Shown here piece after piece: positions 6,823-12,925 of a stretch of 12,925 bases of DNA (its first letter is position 1; every line of letters begins with the position of its first letter). The notes below the pieces were generated by a model, which ran no database searches, had not been told where the DNA came from, and was given only the letters and a program-made list of their open reading frames with translations. The position numbers and the translations under genes are program-made. The DNA comes from Caldisericaceae bacterium (lineage in GTDB: Bacteria; Calditrichota; Calditrichia; Calditrichales; Calditrichaceae), in the NCBI GenBank assembly GCA_021160885.1, contig JAGHBR010000186.1:1-12925 (forward strand), written 5' to 3'.

Positions 6823-8559
6823 TTATTTAAACTCAATACGGAAAGGCATTAAGGCCAGCGGCCGTTCCTGCCACCGTTCGATTGTTTTTTCAAGATTCTT
6901 TAATTGACTTAAAAAATGTCTTTGTTTAAGGAAACTTAAACCGTTTATGTTGCTAAAAATCTGATTAACCAGAGATTTTTGTTTCGGGTAGTAAATCAGG
7001 CGCACCGATTCATCGGCTGGAATGCCAGCTTTTTGTTTGGCAATTTGCAGCGCGGTGTAAAACGTACCAAGGGTATCGATCAGGCCGTTTTTAAAAGCCT
7101 GTGCGCCCGTCCAAACACGACCGCGGGCCAGTTTTTCGGTTTCGTCAAAATTTTTTTGGCGGGCATCGGCCACTTTACGGACAAAATCCTTGTAAAAACT
7201 GCTAATGATTTTATTGATGATTTGCTTCTCTTCTTTTGTCCAGGGGCTGAGAACTGAGAAGAGGTCTGCATTTTTTCCTTTTTGAACGGCTTCTACATTG
7301 AGCCCTAATTTTTGATAGGCGCCATTAAAATTAAATTTGCCGGCAAAAATGCCAATGGAACCAACCAGGCTGTTGGGATTGGCCACAATGGCGTCGGCAG
7401 CCATGGCAATGTAATAACCGCCTGAAGCGCCCAAATCGGAAATGGTGGCAATGACCGGTTTTTTCTTTTTGGCTTCCAAGATAGCCCGCCAGATGGCTGC
7501 TGAGGGTAAAGAAGCTCCACCCGGGCTGTCAATCCTCAAGACAATGGCTTTAATCGATTTCGATTTGGCCGCGCGTTGCAGATCCTTGATGATGGTGTTA
7601 GCGCCCAGCATTTTCCCTAAAAAGGGCATTTCGCTTTCGGAACCGCTGTAAATAGTGCCAATGCAGTTAACAACGGCAATACGGCTTTTGTTGCGGATTT
7701 TTAATGAGCTGATGGGCAGCTGCGCGTAAGCTGTGGCAGAGAGTTTTTTAAGGCGTCGGTTTTGTTTCTTTAAATGGGCGCTCAGTTCAGTGTAAAAAGC
7801 CAGGTCATCCACCAGTTTGTATCGCAGAGCTTCCTTTCCGCTAAAACCACTGACATGGTTAATTAGGCTGTCCACTTTTGGCCGAGGAATTTTGCGCGAT
7901 TTACTGATGGTCGCAACAATGTCGTTGTAATACTGGTCAATCACTTCTTTTAACACCTTGCGGTGGTAAGGCGACATGTTGTTACGGGTGTAAACATCAG
8001 GCGCGTTTTTGTACTCGGCAATGCGCATAAACTGGGCATCTACGCCTATTTTTTTGAAGAAATCTTTGTAAAAGGTAACCTCACTGCGCACGCCGGTTAA
8101 AAAGAGACTGGCATCCGGAGGCATGACGATGGAATCGCAAGCGCAGGCCAGGTAGTAATCACGGGTAAAAGAAAAATCTGCTCCAAGGTAGGCGTAAACC
8201 TTTTTGGGGCTGTTAGAGTGAAATTTCTGAATCAGGGAATACATTTCCTGCAGCTGGCCAAATCCACCATTAAACAATTCCGGACGAATGACGATGGTTT
8301 TAATCCGTTTGTCAACAGCTGCTTTTTCTAAATTTTCGCGAAATTTTTTCAGGTCAAAAGAGGTTTTGCCCAGGGCTTCTTCCACCGGATCGGGCGCCGT
8401 GTAATCTGGAAGATCACCGGAAAGGTTGAATTCCAGGTAGGCGCTGGACGGAATATCAGGCGAAGTGTCAAAAGACAGGCTAATTATCAAAAACGAGCCG
8501 AAGAAAATCAAAAGTAAACTAAGAATTACCGCCAGAAAAACCTGGAAAAAAATTTTCAT
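6823..8559 (-). CDS. sppA: Signal peptide peptidase SppA, 67-kDa type
   Basis: A 578-residue membrane-anchored serine protease of family S49 that degrades signal peptides left after secretion. One N-terminal TM helix (about 5-29) is followed by two tandem S49 halves (about 75-260 and 290-510), as in the long E. coli-type enzyme. The Ser/Lys dyad is visible: K184 in AEYKNAPD in the N-terminal half (equivalent to E. coli K209) and S379 in SDLGASGGYYIAMAAD in the C-terminal half (equivalent to S409). RIDSPGG (342-348) and the NPNSLVGSIGI segment are also family hallmarks. ATG 8559 has AAGGAAG 6-7 bases upstream and starts 12 bases after the nucleoside transporter. Its place between nucleoside salvage genes is unexpected; nothing in the protein suggests a nucleoside role, so co-transcription may be incidental. 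Confidence 0.95.
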   Translation of the reverse strand: MKIFFQVFLAVILSLLLIFFGSFLIISLSFDTSPDIPSSAYLEFNLSGDLPDYTAPDPVEEALGKTSFDLKKFRENLEKAAVDKRIKTIVIRPELFNGGFGQLQEMYSLIQKFHSNSPKKVYAYLGADFSFTRDYYLACACDSIVMPPDASLFLTGVRSEVTFYKDFFKKIGVDAQFMRIAEYKNAPDVYTRNNMSPYHRKVLKEVIDQYYNDIVATISKSRKIPRPKVDSLINHVSGFSGKEALRYKLVDDLAFYTELSAHLKKQNRRLKKLSATAYAQLPISSLKIRNKSRIAVVNCIGTIYSGSESEMPFLGKMLGANTIIKDLQRAAKSKSIKAIVLRIDSPGGASLPSAAIWRAILEAKKKKPVIATISDLGASGGYYIAMAADAIVANPNSLVGSIGIFAGKFNFNGAYQKLGLNVEAVQKGKNADLFSVLSPWTKEEKQIINKIISSFYKDFVRKVADARQKNFDETEKLARGRVWTGAQAFKNGLIDTLGTFYTALQIAKQKAGIPADESVRLIYYPKQKSLVNQIFSNINGLSFLKQRHFLSQLKNLEKTIERWQERPLALMPFRIEFK

Positions 8560-8571
8560 TGATCTTCCTTT

Positions 8572-9897
8572 CTAAAGTGAAACCAGCACACCGGCAATGG
8601 TAGCCGTCATAAAAGTAGCCAGAGTTCCGCCTAAAACAGCTTTTAAACCAAACTTGGCCAGGTCGCCACGGCGACGCGGTGCAATGCCCCCGATACCGCC
8701 AATTTGAATGGCAATGGACGAAAAATTAGCGAAACCGCATAATGCGTAAGTGGAAATGATGACTGCTTTTTCACTTAAAACTTGCTGCGGAATCAGCTTA
8801 GACAGATGCAGATAGGCAATAAATTCGTTCAAAACAATTTTTTCACCGATTAAAGAGCCGACATTAATAGCATCGTGCCAGGGCACACCAATAATCCAGG
8901 CAATTGGGCTTAGCAAATAACCCAGCACCAGTTCCAGAGAGACCGGCTGACCGCCCTGAACTGTAATGCCCAGCAGATTGGTGAAAACGCCTTCCAAAAT
9001 CCAGTTAACCATAGCGATTAGAGCAATGAAGGCCAGTAACATTCCCGCCACATTCAAAGCTAATTTTAAGCCGTCGGCTGCCCCGGTGGCTGCCGCTTCG
9101 ATTACATTTACCGAAGTACGCTCGATAGGTACTTTTACTTCGCCCATGGTTAATGATTCTTCTCGTTCGGGTAACAGAATTTTTGAAATGACAATGGTTG
9201 CCGGGGCCGCCATGATGCTGGCTGACAGCAGGTGCTTGGCGTAAAACAGCTGCTGGGCCGGGTCACTACCGCCCAAAAGCCCAACGTAAGCGGCCAGCAC
9301 ACCTCCGGCAATGGTGGCCATGCCTCCAATCATCAAGGTAAGCAATTCCGACTTGGTCATCGGGTCTACATAAGGGCGCACCACCAATGGGGCTTCGGTT
9401 TGACCGATGAAAACGTTGGCGGCCACGGAAATAGACTCAGCCCCGCTGACCCGTAAGGTTTTAGCCATAACCCAGGCCATGCCCTGCACTATTTTTTGCA
9501 TGATGCCCAGGTAGTAAAGCACAGACATTAATGAAGAAAAGAAAATGATAGTTGGCAATACCTGAAAAGCAAAAACAACACCAACGCCTTTTAATTTCAA
9601 CTCTGCCGGGAAAGCCTGTTCAAAAGTAGCCTGATCGGCTAAAACGCCAAACAGAAAACGAGAACCTTCGTTTGTAAAGGAAATGATTTTAACAAAGAAC
9701 TGGCCTATCCAGTTAAAAACGGTTGCTCCCCAGGGGGTAAGCAAAACGAACATGGCAAACAAAATTTGTAACAGAATGCCATAAATCACCTGTTTCCAAT
9801 GAATGTGCTTCCGGTCGCCTGAAAACAGAAATGCAATGCCGATTAAAGCGGCCAGACCGAAAAAACCAAACAAAATGTCCAGAATATGTCCTAACAT
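8572..9897 (-). CDS. nupC: Concentrative nucleoside transporter (CNT/NupC family)
   Basis: A 441-residue inner-membrane protein with many hydrophobic segments that imports nucleosides by ion symport. Family hallmarks are the GQTEAPLVVRPY motif (165-176; Q166, T167 and E168 contact the base in CNT structures), MIGGMATIAGGV (189-200), a VLNEF segment with E358, and YALCGFANFSSI (384-395; N391 and S394 fit the ribose-binding pair). The N-terminal Nucleos_tra2_N-like helices and the gate region near 105-135 are present. Length is normal for bacterial CNTs. Whether it uses H+ or Na+ cannot be told by eye. ATG 9897 lies 5 bases after the tdk stop; GAGGAG stands about 11 bases upstream, inside the tdk end. 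It supplies substrates for the flanking cdd, udk, tdk and phosphorylase products. The symbol marks the family rather than proven orthology. Confidence 0.94.
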   Translation of the reverse strand: MLGHILDILFGFFGLAALIGIAFLFSGDRKHIHWKQVIYGILLQILFAMFVLLTPWGATVFNWIGQFFVKIISFTNEGSRFLFGVLADQATFEQAFPAELKLKGVGVVFAFQVLPTIIFFSSLMSVLYYLGIMQKIVQGMAWVMAKTLRVSGAESISVAANVFIGQTEAPLVVRPYVDPMTKSELLTLMIGGMATIAGGVLAAYVGLLGGSDPAQQLFYAKHLLSASIMAAPATIVISKILLPEREESLTMGEVKVPIERTSVNVIEAAATGAADGLKLALNVAGMLLAFIALIAMVNWILEGVFTNLLGITVQGGQPVSLELVLGYLLSPIAWIIGVPWHDAINVGSLIGEKIVLNEFIAYLHLSKLIPQQVLSEKAVIISTYALCGFANFSSIAIQIGGIGGIAPRRRGDLAKFGLKAVLGGTLATFMTATIAGVLVSL

Positions 9898-9902
9898 AGC
9901 CG

Positions 9903-10484
9903 TTATTTCTCCTCTTCTTCATCTTCTTCCGGTGCATGAAAGCAATTACGACAGCGAGCCTCGTAAATATCCGAAGCGCCCACCACAACTTTATCTTTTT
10001 GTTTTGTTTTGCGATAGGTGTGGTTGGCGGGATTGCCGCAAACTACACAAATAGCGTGTGTTTTGGTGATGTATTCGGCTACGGCCAGTAGCTGGGGAAT
10101 GGGTTCAAAAGGTTTTCCCCGGTAATCCTGGTCCAGGCCGGCTACGATGACTCGTTTGCCCATGTTAGCTAATTTCTGGCAAATATCAACCAGGGATTCG
10201 TCGAAAAATTGTGCTTCGTCAATGCCAACCACCTGAGCTTCCAGGGCTTTTTCTAAAATTTCCTGTGGCGTTTCTACAACAATAGATTTTATTTTTTGCC
10301 GATCATGGGAAACAATTTCTTTTGTGCTGTAGCGGGTGTCAATTTTGGGTTTAAAGATAGCCACCTTTTGGCGCGCAATCATTGCCCGGCGTAAACGGCG
10401 AATCAATTCTTCCGTTTTTCCGCTGAACATGCTTCCGCAAATCACTTCAATCCAGCCAGTGTGCCGGTGAACCACATGCATCAT
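9903..10484 (-). CDS. tdk: Thymidine kinase, type II
   Basis: A 193-residue cytoplasmic enzyme that phosphorylates thymidine (and deoxyuridine) to the 5'-monophosphate using ATP. The P-loop GSMFSGKT is at 17-24. The DEAQFFD motif is at 89-95, with E90 the expected catalytic base. A zinc ribbon is formed by C146, C149, C178 and C181. The lasso-region segment around GASDIYEARC is also typical. There are two adjacent ATG codons (10484 and 10481); either could be used, and AGG lies 7 bases before the first. The gene begins 2 bases after udk stops. The C-terminus is a short acidic tail (EEDEEEE) after the zinc site, mildly unusual but common as a variable end. Confidence 0.96.
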   Translation of the reverse strand: MMHVVHRHTGWIEVICGSMFSGKTEELIRRLRRAMIARQKVAIFKPKIDTRYSTKEIVSHDRQKIKSIVVETPQEILEKALEAQVVGIDEAQFFDESLVDICQKLANMGKRVIVAGLDQDYRGKPFEPIPQLLAVAEYITKTHAICVVCGNPANHTYRKTKQKDKVVVGASDIYEARCRNCFHAPEEDEEEEK

Positions 10485-10486
10485 AA

Positions 10487-11137
10487 TTAAACCTGGGCCT
10501 CCAGATTTAGTTTTTCCTGTTGTAATAGTAGTGAACGAATTTTGGTGGTTAAAATATCGATGGCAACCAGATTTTTGCCGCCACGCGGAATGATGATGTC
10601 GGCGTACCGCTTGGAAGGTTCAATGAACTGAAAATACATGGGACGTACCGTGTTTTGGTATTGAGCAATGACAGATTCTACGCTACGTCCGCGCTCTTCA
10701 ATATCCCGCTTTAAGCGACGGATAAAACAGATGTCCAGCGCGGTGTCAATGAAAACACGAATGTCCATCAGCTCACGCAGTTTGGCTTCATTCAAAACCA
10801 GAATGCCCTCCAGAATGATAATTGTGTGTGGGCCGACAGTTTTTGTCTCCTTTAAGCGGCTATGGGTTTTATAGTCATAAATGGGATGAGCGACGGTTTT
10901 GCCTTCTAACAAAAGTTTTAAATGTTCAGCCAACAAATCATGGTCAAAGGCATCCGGATGATCAAAATTACGACCGGCGCGCTCATCAAGAGGAATGTCG
11001 GACAGGTCTTTGTAATACGAATCTTCCTGAATCAAAACAACCTTGTCGGAGCCTAAACGTTCAATAATGGTATTGGCGACTAATGTTTTACCTGAACCAG
11101 AAGCTCCGGCAATTCCGATCAAAATACCCTTTTTCAT
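10487..11137 (-). CDS. udk: Uridine/cytidine kinase
   Basis: A 216-residue cytoplasmic P-loop kinase that converts uridine or cytidine to UMP or CMP. It carries the Walker A motif GASGSGKT (11-18), QEDSYYKD with the expected catalytic D39, RNFDHPDAFD (56-65) for nucleoside binding, the YDYKTHSR segment (87-94), the ILEGILVL strand (108-115), and the lid-region RRLKRDIEERGRS (140-152). Length and motifs match the standard bacterial enzyme throughout. Its ATG overlaps the cdd stop in an ATGA arrangement (11134-11137), with GGAG 5 bases upstream inside cdd, so the two are translationally coupled. Cytidine deaminase directly upstream would supply uridine. Confidence 0.97.
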   Translation of the reverse strand: MKKGILIGIAGASGSGKTLVANTIIERLGSDKVVLIQEDSYYKDLSDIPLDERAGRNFDHPDAFDHDLLAEHLKLLLEGKTVAHPIYDYKTHSRLKETKTVGPHTIIILEGILVLNEAKLRELMDIRVFIDTALDICFIRRLKRDIEERGRSVESVIAQYQNTVRPMYFQFIEPSKRYADIIIPRGGKNLVAIDILTTKIRSLLLQQEKLNLEAQV

Positions 11138-11544
11138 TTTTCTCCGAGACTTGAATCATCAAATGCGTGTGGCAAAAGTTCTTTTAATTTGAATTTTTGA
11201 AATTCATGGCCATTGCTTAAAATGACATCGATATCAGGCGCGTAGTCAAACAATAGTTGACGGCAGGCGCCACAGGGCGGGGTAAACATGCCATCACGAG
11301 CGGCAATGGCGATGGCTTCAAATTGTTCAATGCCTTCCGAAAGGGCTTTGGTTAAGGCCACGCGTTCCGCACAAATGGTTAATCCGTAGGAACTGCTTTC
11401 AACATTGGAGCCAGTAATGATGCGGCCATCTTTGGTAAGCAGAGCAGCCCCAACCTGAAAATGGGAATAGCGGGCATGGGCAAATTTCCGTGCCTGCCGC
11501 GCCGCTTCAATTAGTTTTTGCTCATCATATTTTGTTTTTTTCAT
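11134..11544 (-). CDS. cdd: Cytidine deaminase
   Basis: A 136-residue, homotetramer-type zinc enzyme that deaminates cytidine and deoxycytidine to uridine and deoxyuridine. The zinc and catalytic signature is complete: C58-A-E60 (E60 as proton shuttle) and P90-C91-x-x-C94, with the ribose-contacting NVE (47-49). Length is standard for the short bacterial form. It is the first gene of the salvage operon, overlapping udk by 4 bases. ATG 11544 opens as MKKTKYDEQK; no Shine-Dalgarno sequence is visible in the A+T-rich leader (TTAGCTTATT just upstream), which is notable for a leading gene. No alternative upstream start fits the family length. Confidence 0.97.
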   Translation of the reverse strand: MKKTKYDEQKLIEAARQARKFAHARYSHFQVGAALLTKDGRIITGSNVESSSYGLTICAERVALTKALSEGIEQFEAIAIAARDGMFTPPCGACRQLLFDYAPDIDVILSNGHEFQKFKLKELLPHAFDDSSLGEK

Positions 11545-11839
11545 AATAAGCTAATTTAAAAAGAAACTTTGTAAAATAAAAACAAATATGTAGCGAAAAA
11601 GAAAAGATAAACCAGAACAGGACTGCAACAACAAATTTATATTGGTCCAGGGAACGGACAGAGAAATTTTTAGCCTTTTTGCTTCCATGTTAAAAGCTGT
11701 TAAAATGGGGTTAGCCAAGCATTTCTGAATGTCATTGTTTTGCAGAATTTAAAATTAAAATTTTGACCTGTGAAGTATTTAATCTTTCTGAGGAAGTGCT
11801 CCTAAAGAAGCAAGAAGCAGAAAAAAATTTACCCAAAAG
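11545..11839 (-). other. Gene-free leader region upstream of the salvage operon
   Basis: About 295 A+T-rich bases lie between the tRNA terminator and cdd. The minus strand holds a 45-codon ATG frame (11688-11551) and an overlapping hydrophobic frame without a start codon. Neither has a ribosome site or recognisable similarity. No riboswitch fold or strong hairpin was seen. The region should contain the promoter of the six-gene operon, because the terminator isolates it from the tRNA. Confidence 0.6.
11636..11641 (-). promoter_or_regulatory. Candidate -10 element for the cdd operon
   Basis: TATAAA on the minus strand matches TATAAT at 5 of 6 positions. It would place a start near 11629, giving a leader of about 85 bases before cdd. 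The -35 position is poor (TTCTCT at 18 bases), so the call rests on the -10 element and location only. Confidence 0.2.
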
Positions 11840-11867
11840 AAAAAGCCTCGCCCTGGCGAGGCTTTTT
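11840..11867 (-). terminator. Rho-independent terminator after tRNA-Leu, probably bidirectional
   Basis: GCCTCGC at one arm and GCGAGGC at the other (11845-11851 and 11856-11862) form a 7-bp G+C-rich stem with a 4-base loop. It is flanked by A5 and T5, which extend the stem and give a U-tract on either strand; on the minus strand the tail continues TTTTTCTTTT. It lies only 4 bases beyond the tRNA 3' end. Confidence 0.93.
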
Positions 11868-11871
11868 GCTG

Positions 11872-11955
11872 TGCGAAAGGGGGGATTTGAACCCCCACGG
11901 GCTTGCGCCCACTAGACCCTGAACCTAGCGCGTCTGCCAGTTCCGCCACTTTCGC
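11872..11955 (-). tRNA. tRNA-Leu, anticodon CAG
   Basis: An 84-base class II tRNA. The acceptor stem GCGAAAG/CTTTCGC pairs at all 7 positions, with discriminator A. The D-arm has GCG/CGC with GG in the loop. The anticodon stem CTAGG/TCTAG encloses TTCAGGG, giving anticodon CAG (reads CUG). The long variable arm has GGGC-GCAA-GCCC. The T-arm is GGGGG-TTCAAAT-CCCCC. The CCA end is not encoded (the base sequence after A is CAG), so it must be added by a nucleotidyltransferase. Confidence 0.97.
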
Positions 11956-11967
11956 ATTGCGTTGGCA

Positions 11968-11996
11968 AATTTATTAAAATAAATATCAGAAAGCAA
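11968..11996 (-). promoter_or_regulatory. Candidate tRNA-Leu promoter
   Basis: TTGCTT (11996-11991) and TAAATT (11973-11968) are separated by 17 bases on the minus strand. They would start transcription about 6 bases before the mature tRNA 5' end. Matches are modest (3 of 6 and 4 of 6); the position is the main support. Confidence 0.35.
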
Positions 11997-12016
11997 TTTC
12001 TTGTTCCCTAAAAATT

Positions 12017-12057
12017 GCATTTTTATTAAACAGAATTTTTATCTTCCTGCAAAATGC
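12017..12057 (-). repeat. Weak inverted repeat downstream of the amylase
   Basis: GCATTTT and AAAATGC arms of 7 bases are separated by 27 bases and followed on the minus strand by AATTTTT. This could be a poor terminator for the amylase gene. The stem is A+T-rich and the loop long, so it may be chance. Confidence 0.2.
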
Positions 12058-12067
12058 CTATTTCTCA

Positions 12068-12925
12068 TTAGCGTAAGAGCATCATTTTTTTTAAAAACGA
12101 GCTGCCTCTGGCTTTTAATTGGTAAAAATAAATTCCGGAAGCGACGTTTTTGCCTGCCAGATTGGCGCCGTCCCACTTATACTGATGCCAGCCGGGCATG
12201 GCTTTGCCCTGATAAAGGGTTTTGATCAGCTGACCGCTGGTATTGAATATTTTAAGTTCTATGTTGCCTGCTTTTGGCAAATAAAATTCAATCGTCGTCT
12301 CAGGATTAAATGGGTTGGGATAGTTTTGCTTTAAGGTCAGAGTTTCGGGTACCTTGATTGTTTCGTGCGGTAGATCGGTTAAAATCAGCCCCGGTTCAGG
12401 ATTGAAGGTTTTTCGATCGGTAAAAATATGAAATTGACCGGCAAGAAGCGTAATGGTTGTGTCTGTGTTTTGTACAAAAAGGGAATCACCAGAGAAGAAA
12501 TCGTACCACCAGCCGGCATGATTAAATTCAGGTTGAACCGTTGAGCTGGTTACGCCAAAATTACCTACAATGCTGGCATTCATCAAACCGTGATAAAGAT
12601 TTATTCGCTTTATCGTTCCCTTTACAGAAAGATTAGCTGAAGTGGCCGAGCTGTAAAAGACCGGATATTCTTTTCGAAGCCTGATCATGGCTGCCCATGC
12701 CTTGTAAAGCTTTCGGCGATTTTCCTGTTGAAAATAATCCCAACGGATGGGTTTATTGCCCACTCTTCCATTGTAATCAATTGTGTAATCGTAACCCAGT
12801 TCGCCAAACTGCCAGATCATTTTGGGGCCGGGCAGTAAAAAGAAAAAGGCGCCTGCCAGTTTCATGCGTTCCAGAGCCGTGTCCAGCTCTTTGATATTGT
12901 AATCGCCGTAGGAACGGCCATAAGT
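12068..12925 (-). CDS. GH13 alpha-amylase, C-terminal part, with type IX secretion sorting domain (5' end outside window)
   Basis: The frame enters at the window edge and stops at 12068, leaving 285 residues. Fragment residues 1-90 match the end of a GH13 (beta/alpha)8 barrel: a LLPGPKMIWQFGELGYDY segment, KPIRWDYF, then an AAMIRLRKEYPVF helix. The catalytic Asp/Glu residues would lie upstream, outside the window. Residues about 93-175 form the all-beta C-terminal domain of amylases (NLYHGLMNASIVGNFGV; GWWYDFFSG; ITLLAGQFHIF). The last 85 residues are a type A sorting domain/FlgD-like Ig fold: NYPNPFNPETT (201-211), LKIFNTSGQLIKTL, GWHQYKWDG, GIYFYQLKA and a basic-hydrophobic end. This tail directs export across the outer membrane by the type IX system, so the enzyme should act on extracellular starch or glycogen. 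Confidence 0.93.
   Translation of the reverse strand, partial: TYGRSYGDYNIKELDTALERMKLAGAFFFLLPGPKMIWQFGELGYDYTIDYNGRVGNKPIRWDYFQQENRRKLYKAWAAMIRLRKEYPVFYSSATSANLSVKGTIKRINLYHGLMNASIVGNFGVTSSTVQPEFNHAGWWYDFFSGDSLFVQNTDTTITLLAGQFHIFTDRKTFNPEPGLILTDLPHETIKVPETLTLKQNYPNPFNPETTIEFYLPKAGNIELKIFNTSGQLIKTLYQGKAMPGWHQYKWDGANLAGKNVASGIYFYQLKARGSSFLKKMMLLR

Noticed and set aside
11688..11800. Possible riboswitch or attenuator before cdd
   Set aside because: Only short pairings such as AGGA/TCCT were found; no conserved motif or terminator-antiterminator pair is visible.
12001..12334. Plus-strand open frames across the amylase 3' end
   Set aside because: They are antisense to the clear amylase and sorting-domain coding sequence and show no protein features.
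1..12925. CRISPR arrays, insertion sequences, phage or defence genes
   Set aside because: No regularly spaced direct repeats, transposase motifs, integrase or nuclease signatures were seen on either strand; the genes are housekeeping or envelope genes in compact operons.

Overview
All genes in this window lie on the minus strand, so transcription runs from high to low coordinates. The content suggests a Gram-negative bacterium of the FCB group, most likely Calditrichota (Caldithrix-like) or a relative such as Ignavibacteria. The reasons are a secreted alpha-amylase with a type IX secretion (Por) sorting tail (NYPNPFNP), a predicted outer-membrane barrel protein, and moderate G+C. The organism call is inference from protein style, not from a marker gene.

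Layout, in order of transcription. (a) 12925-12068: the C-terminal 285 residues of a GH13 alpha-amylase, with its 5' part outside the window. (b) 11955-11872: tRNA-Leu(CAG), followed by a strong symmetric Rho-independent terminator at 11867-11840. (c) 11839-11545: about 295 bases with no convincing gene, probably holding the promoter and leader of the next operon. (d) 11544-5989: a compact six-gene operon, cdd - udk - tdk - nupC-type transporter - sppA - purine nucleoside phosphorylase, with gaps of -4 to +12 bases. It encodes a nucleoside uptake and salvage route: CNT import, cytidine deamination, uridine/cytidine and thymidine phosphorylation, and purine nucleoside phosphorolysis. A membrane-bound signal peptide peptidase is embedded in it. 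(e) 5988-5831: a 158-base regulatory gap with two TTGACA elements and a perfect 9-bp inverted repeat, but no clear terminator. (f) 5830-1: a four-gene envelope cassette with gaps of 9-13 bases. It encodes a secreted protein with an Fn3-like domain, a secreted FecR-domain protein, a predicted outer-membrane barrel with N-terminal Ig-like domains, and a CHASE2-class III adenylate cyclase that runs off the left edge.

The part most likely to be under-described is cassette (f). Its order and tight spacing suggest an envelope-spanning sensor. Surface or periplasmic proteins (barrel, FecR, Fn3-like) would inform the periplasmic CHASE2 domain, which would control cytoplasmic cyclic-nucleotide synthesis. 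FecR domains usually act with TonB receptors and ECF sigma factors; here neither is visible, and the cytoplasmic output is a cyclase.
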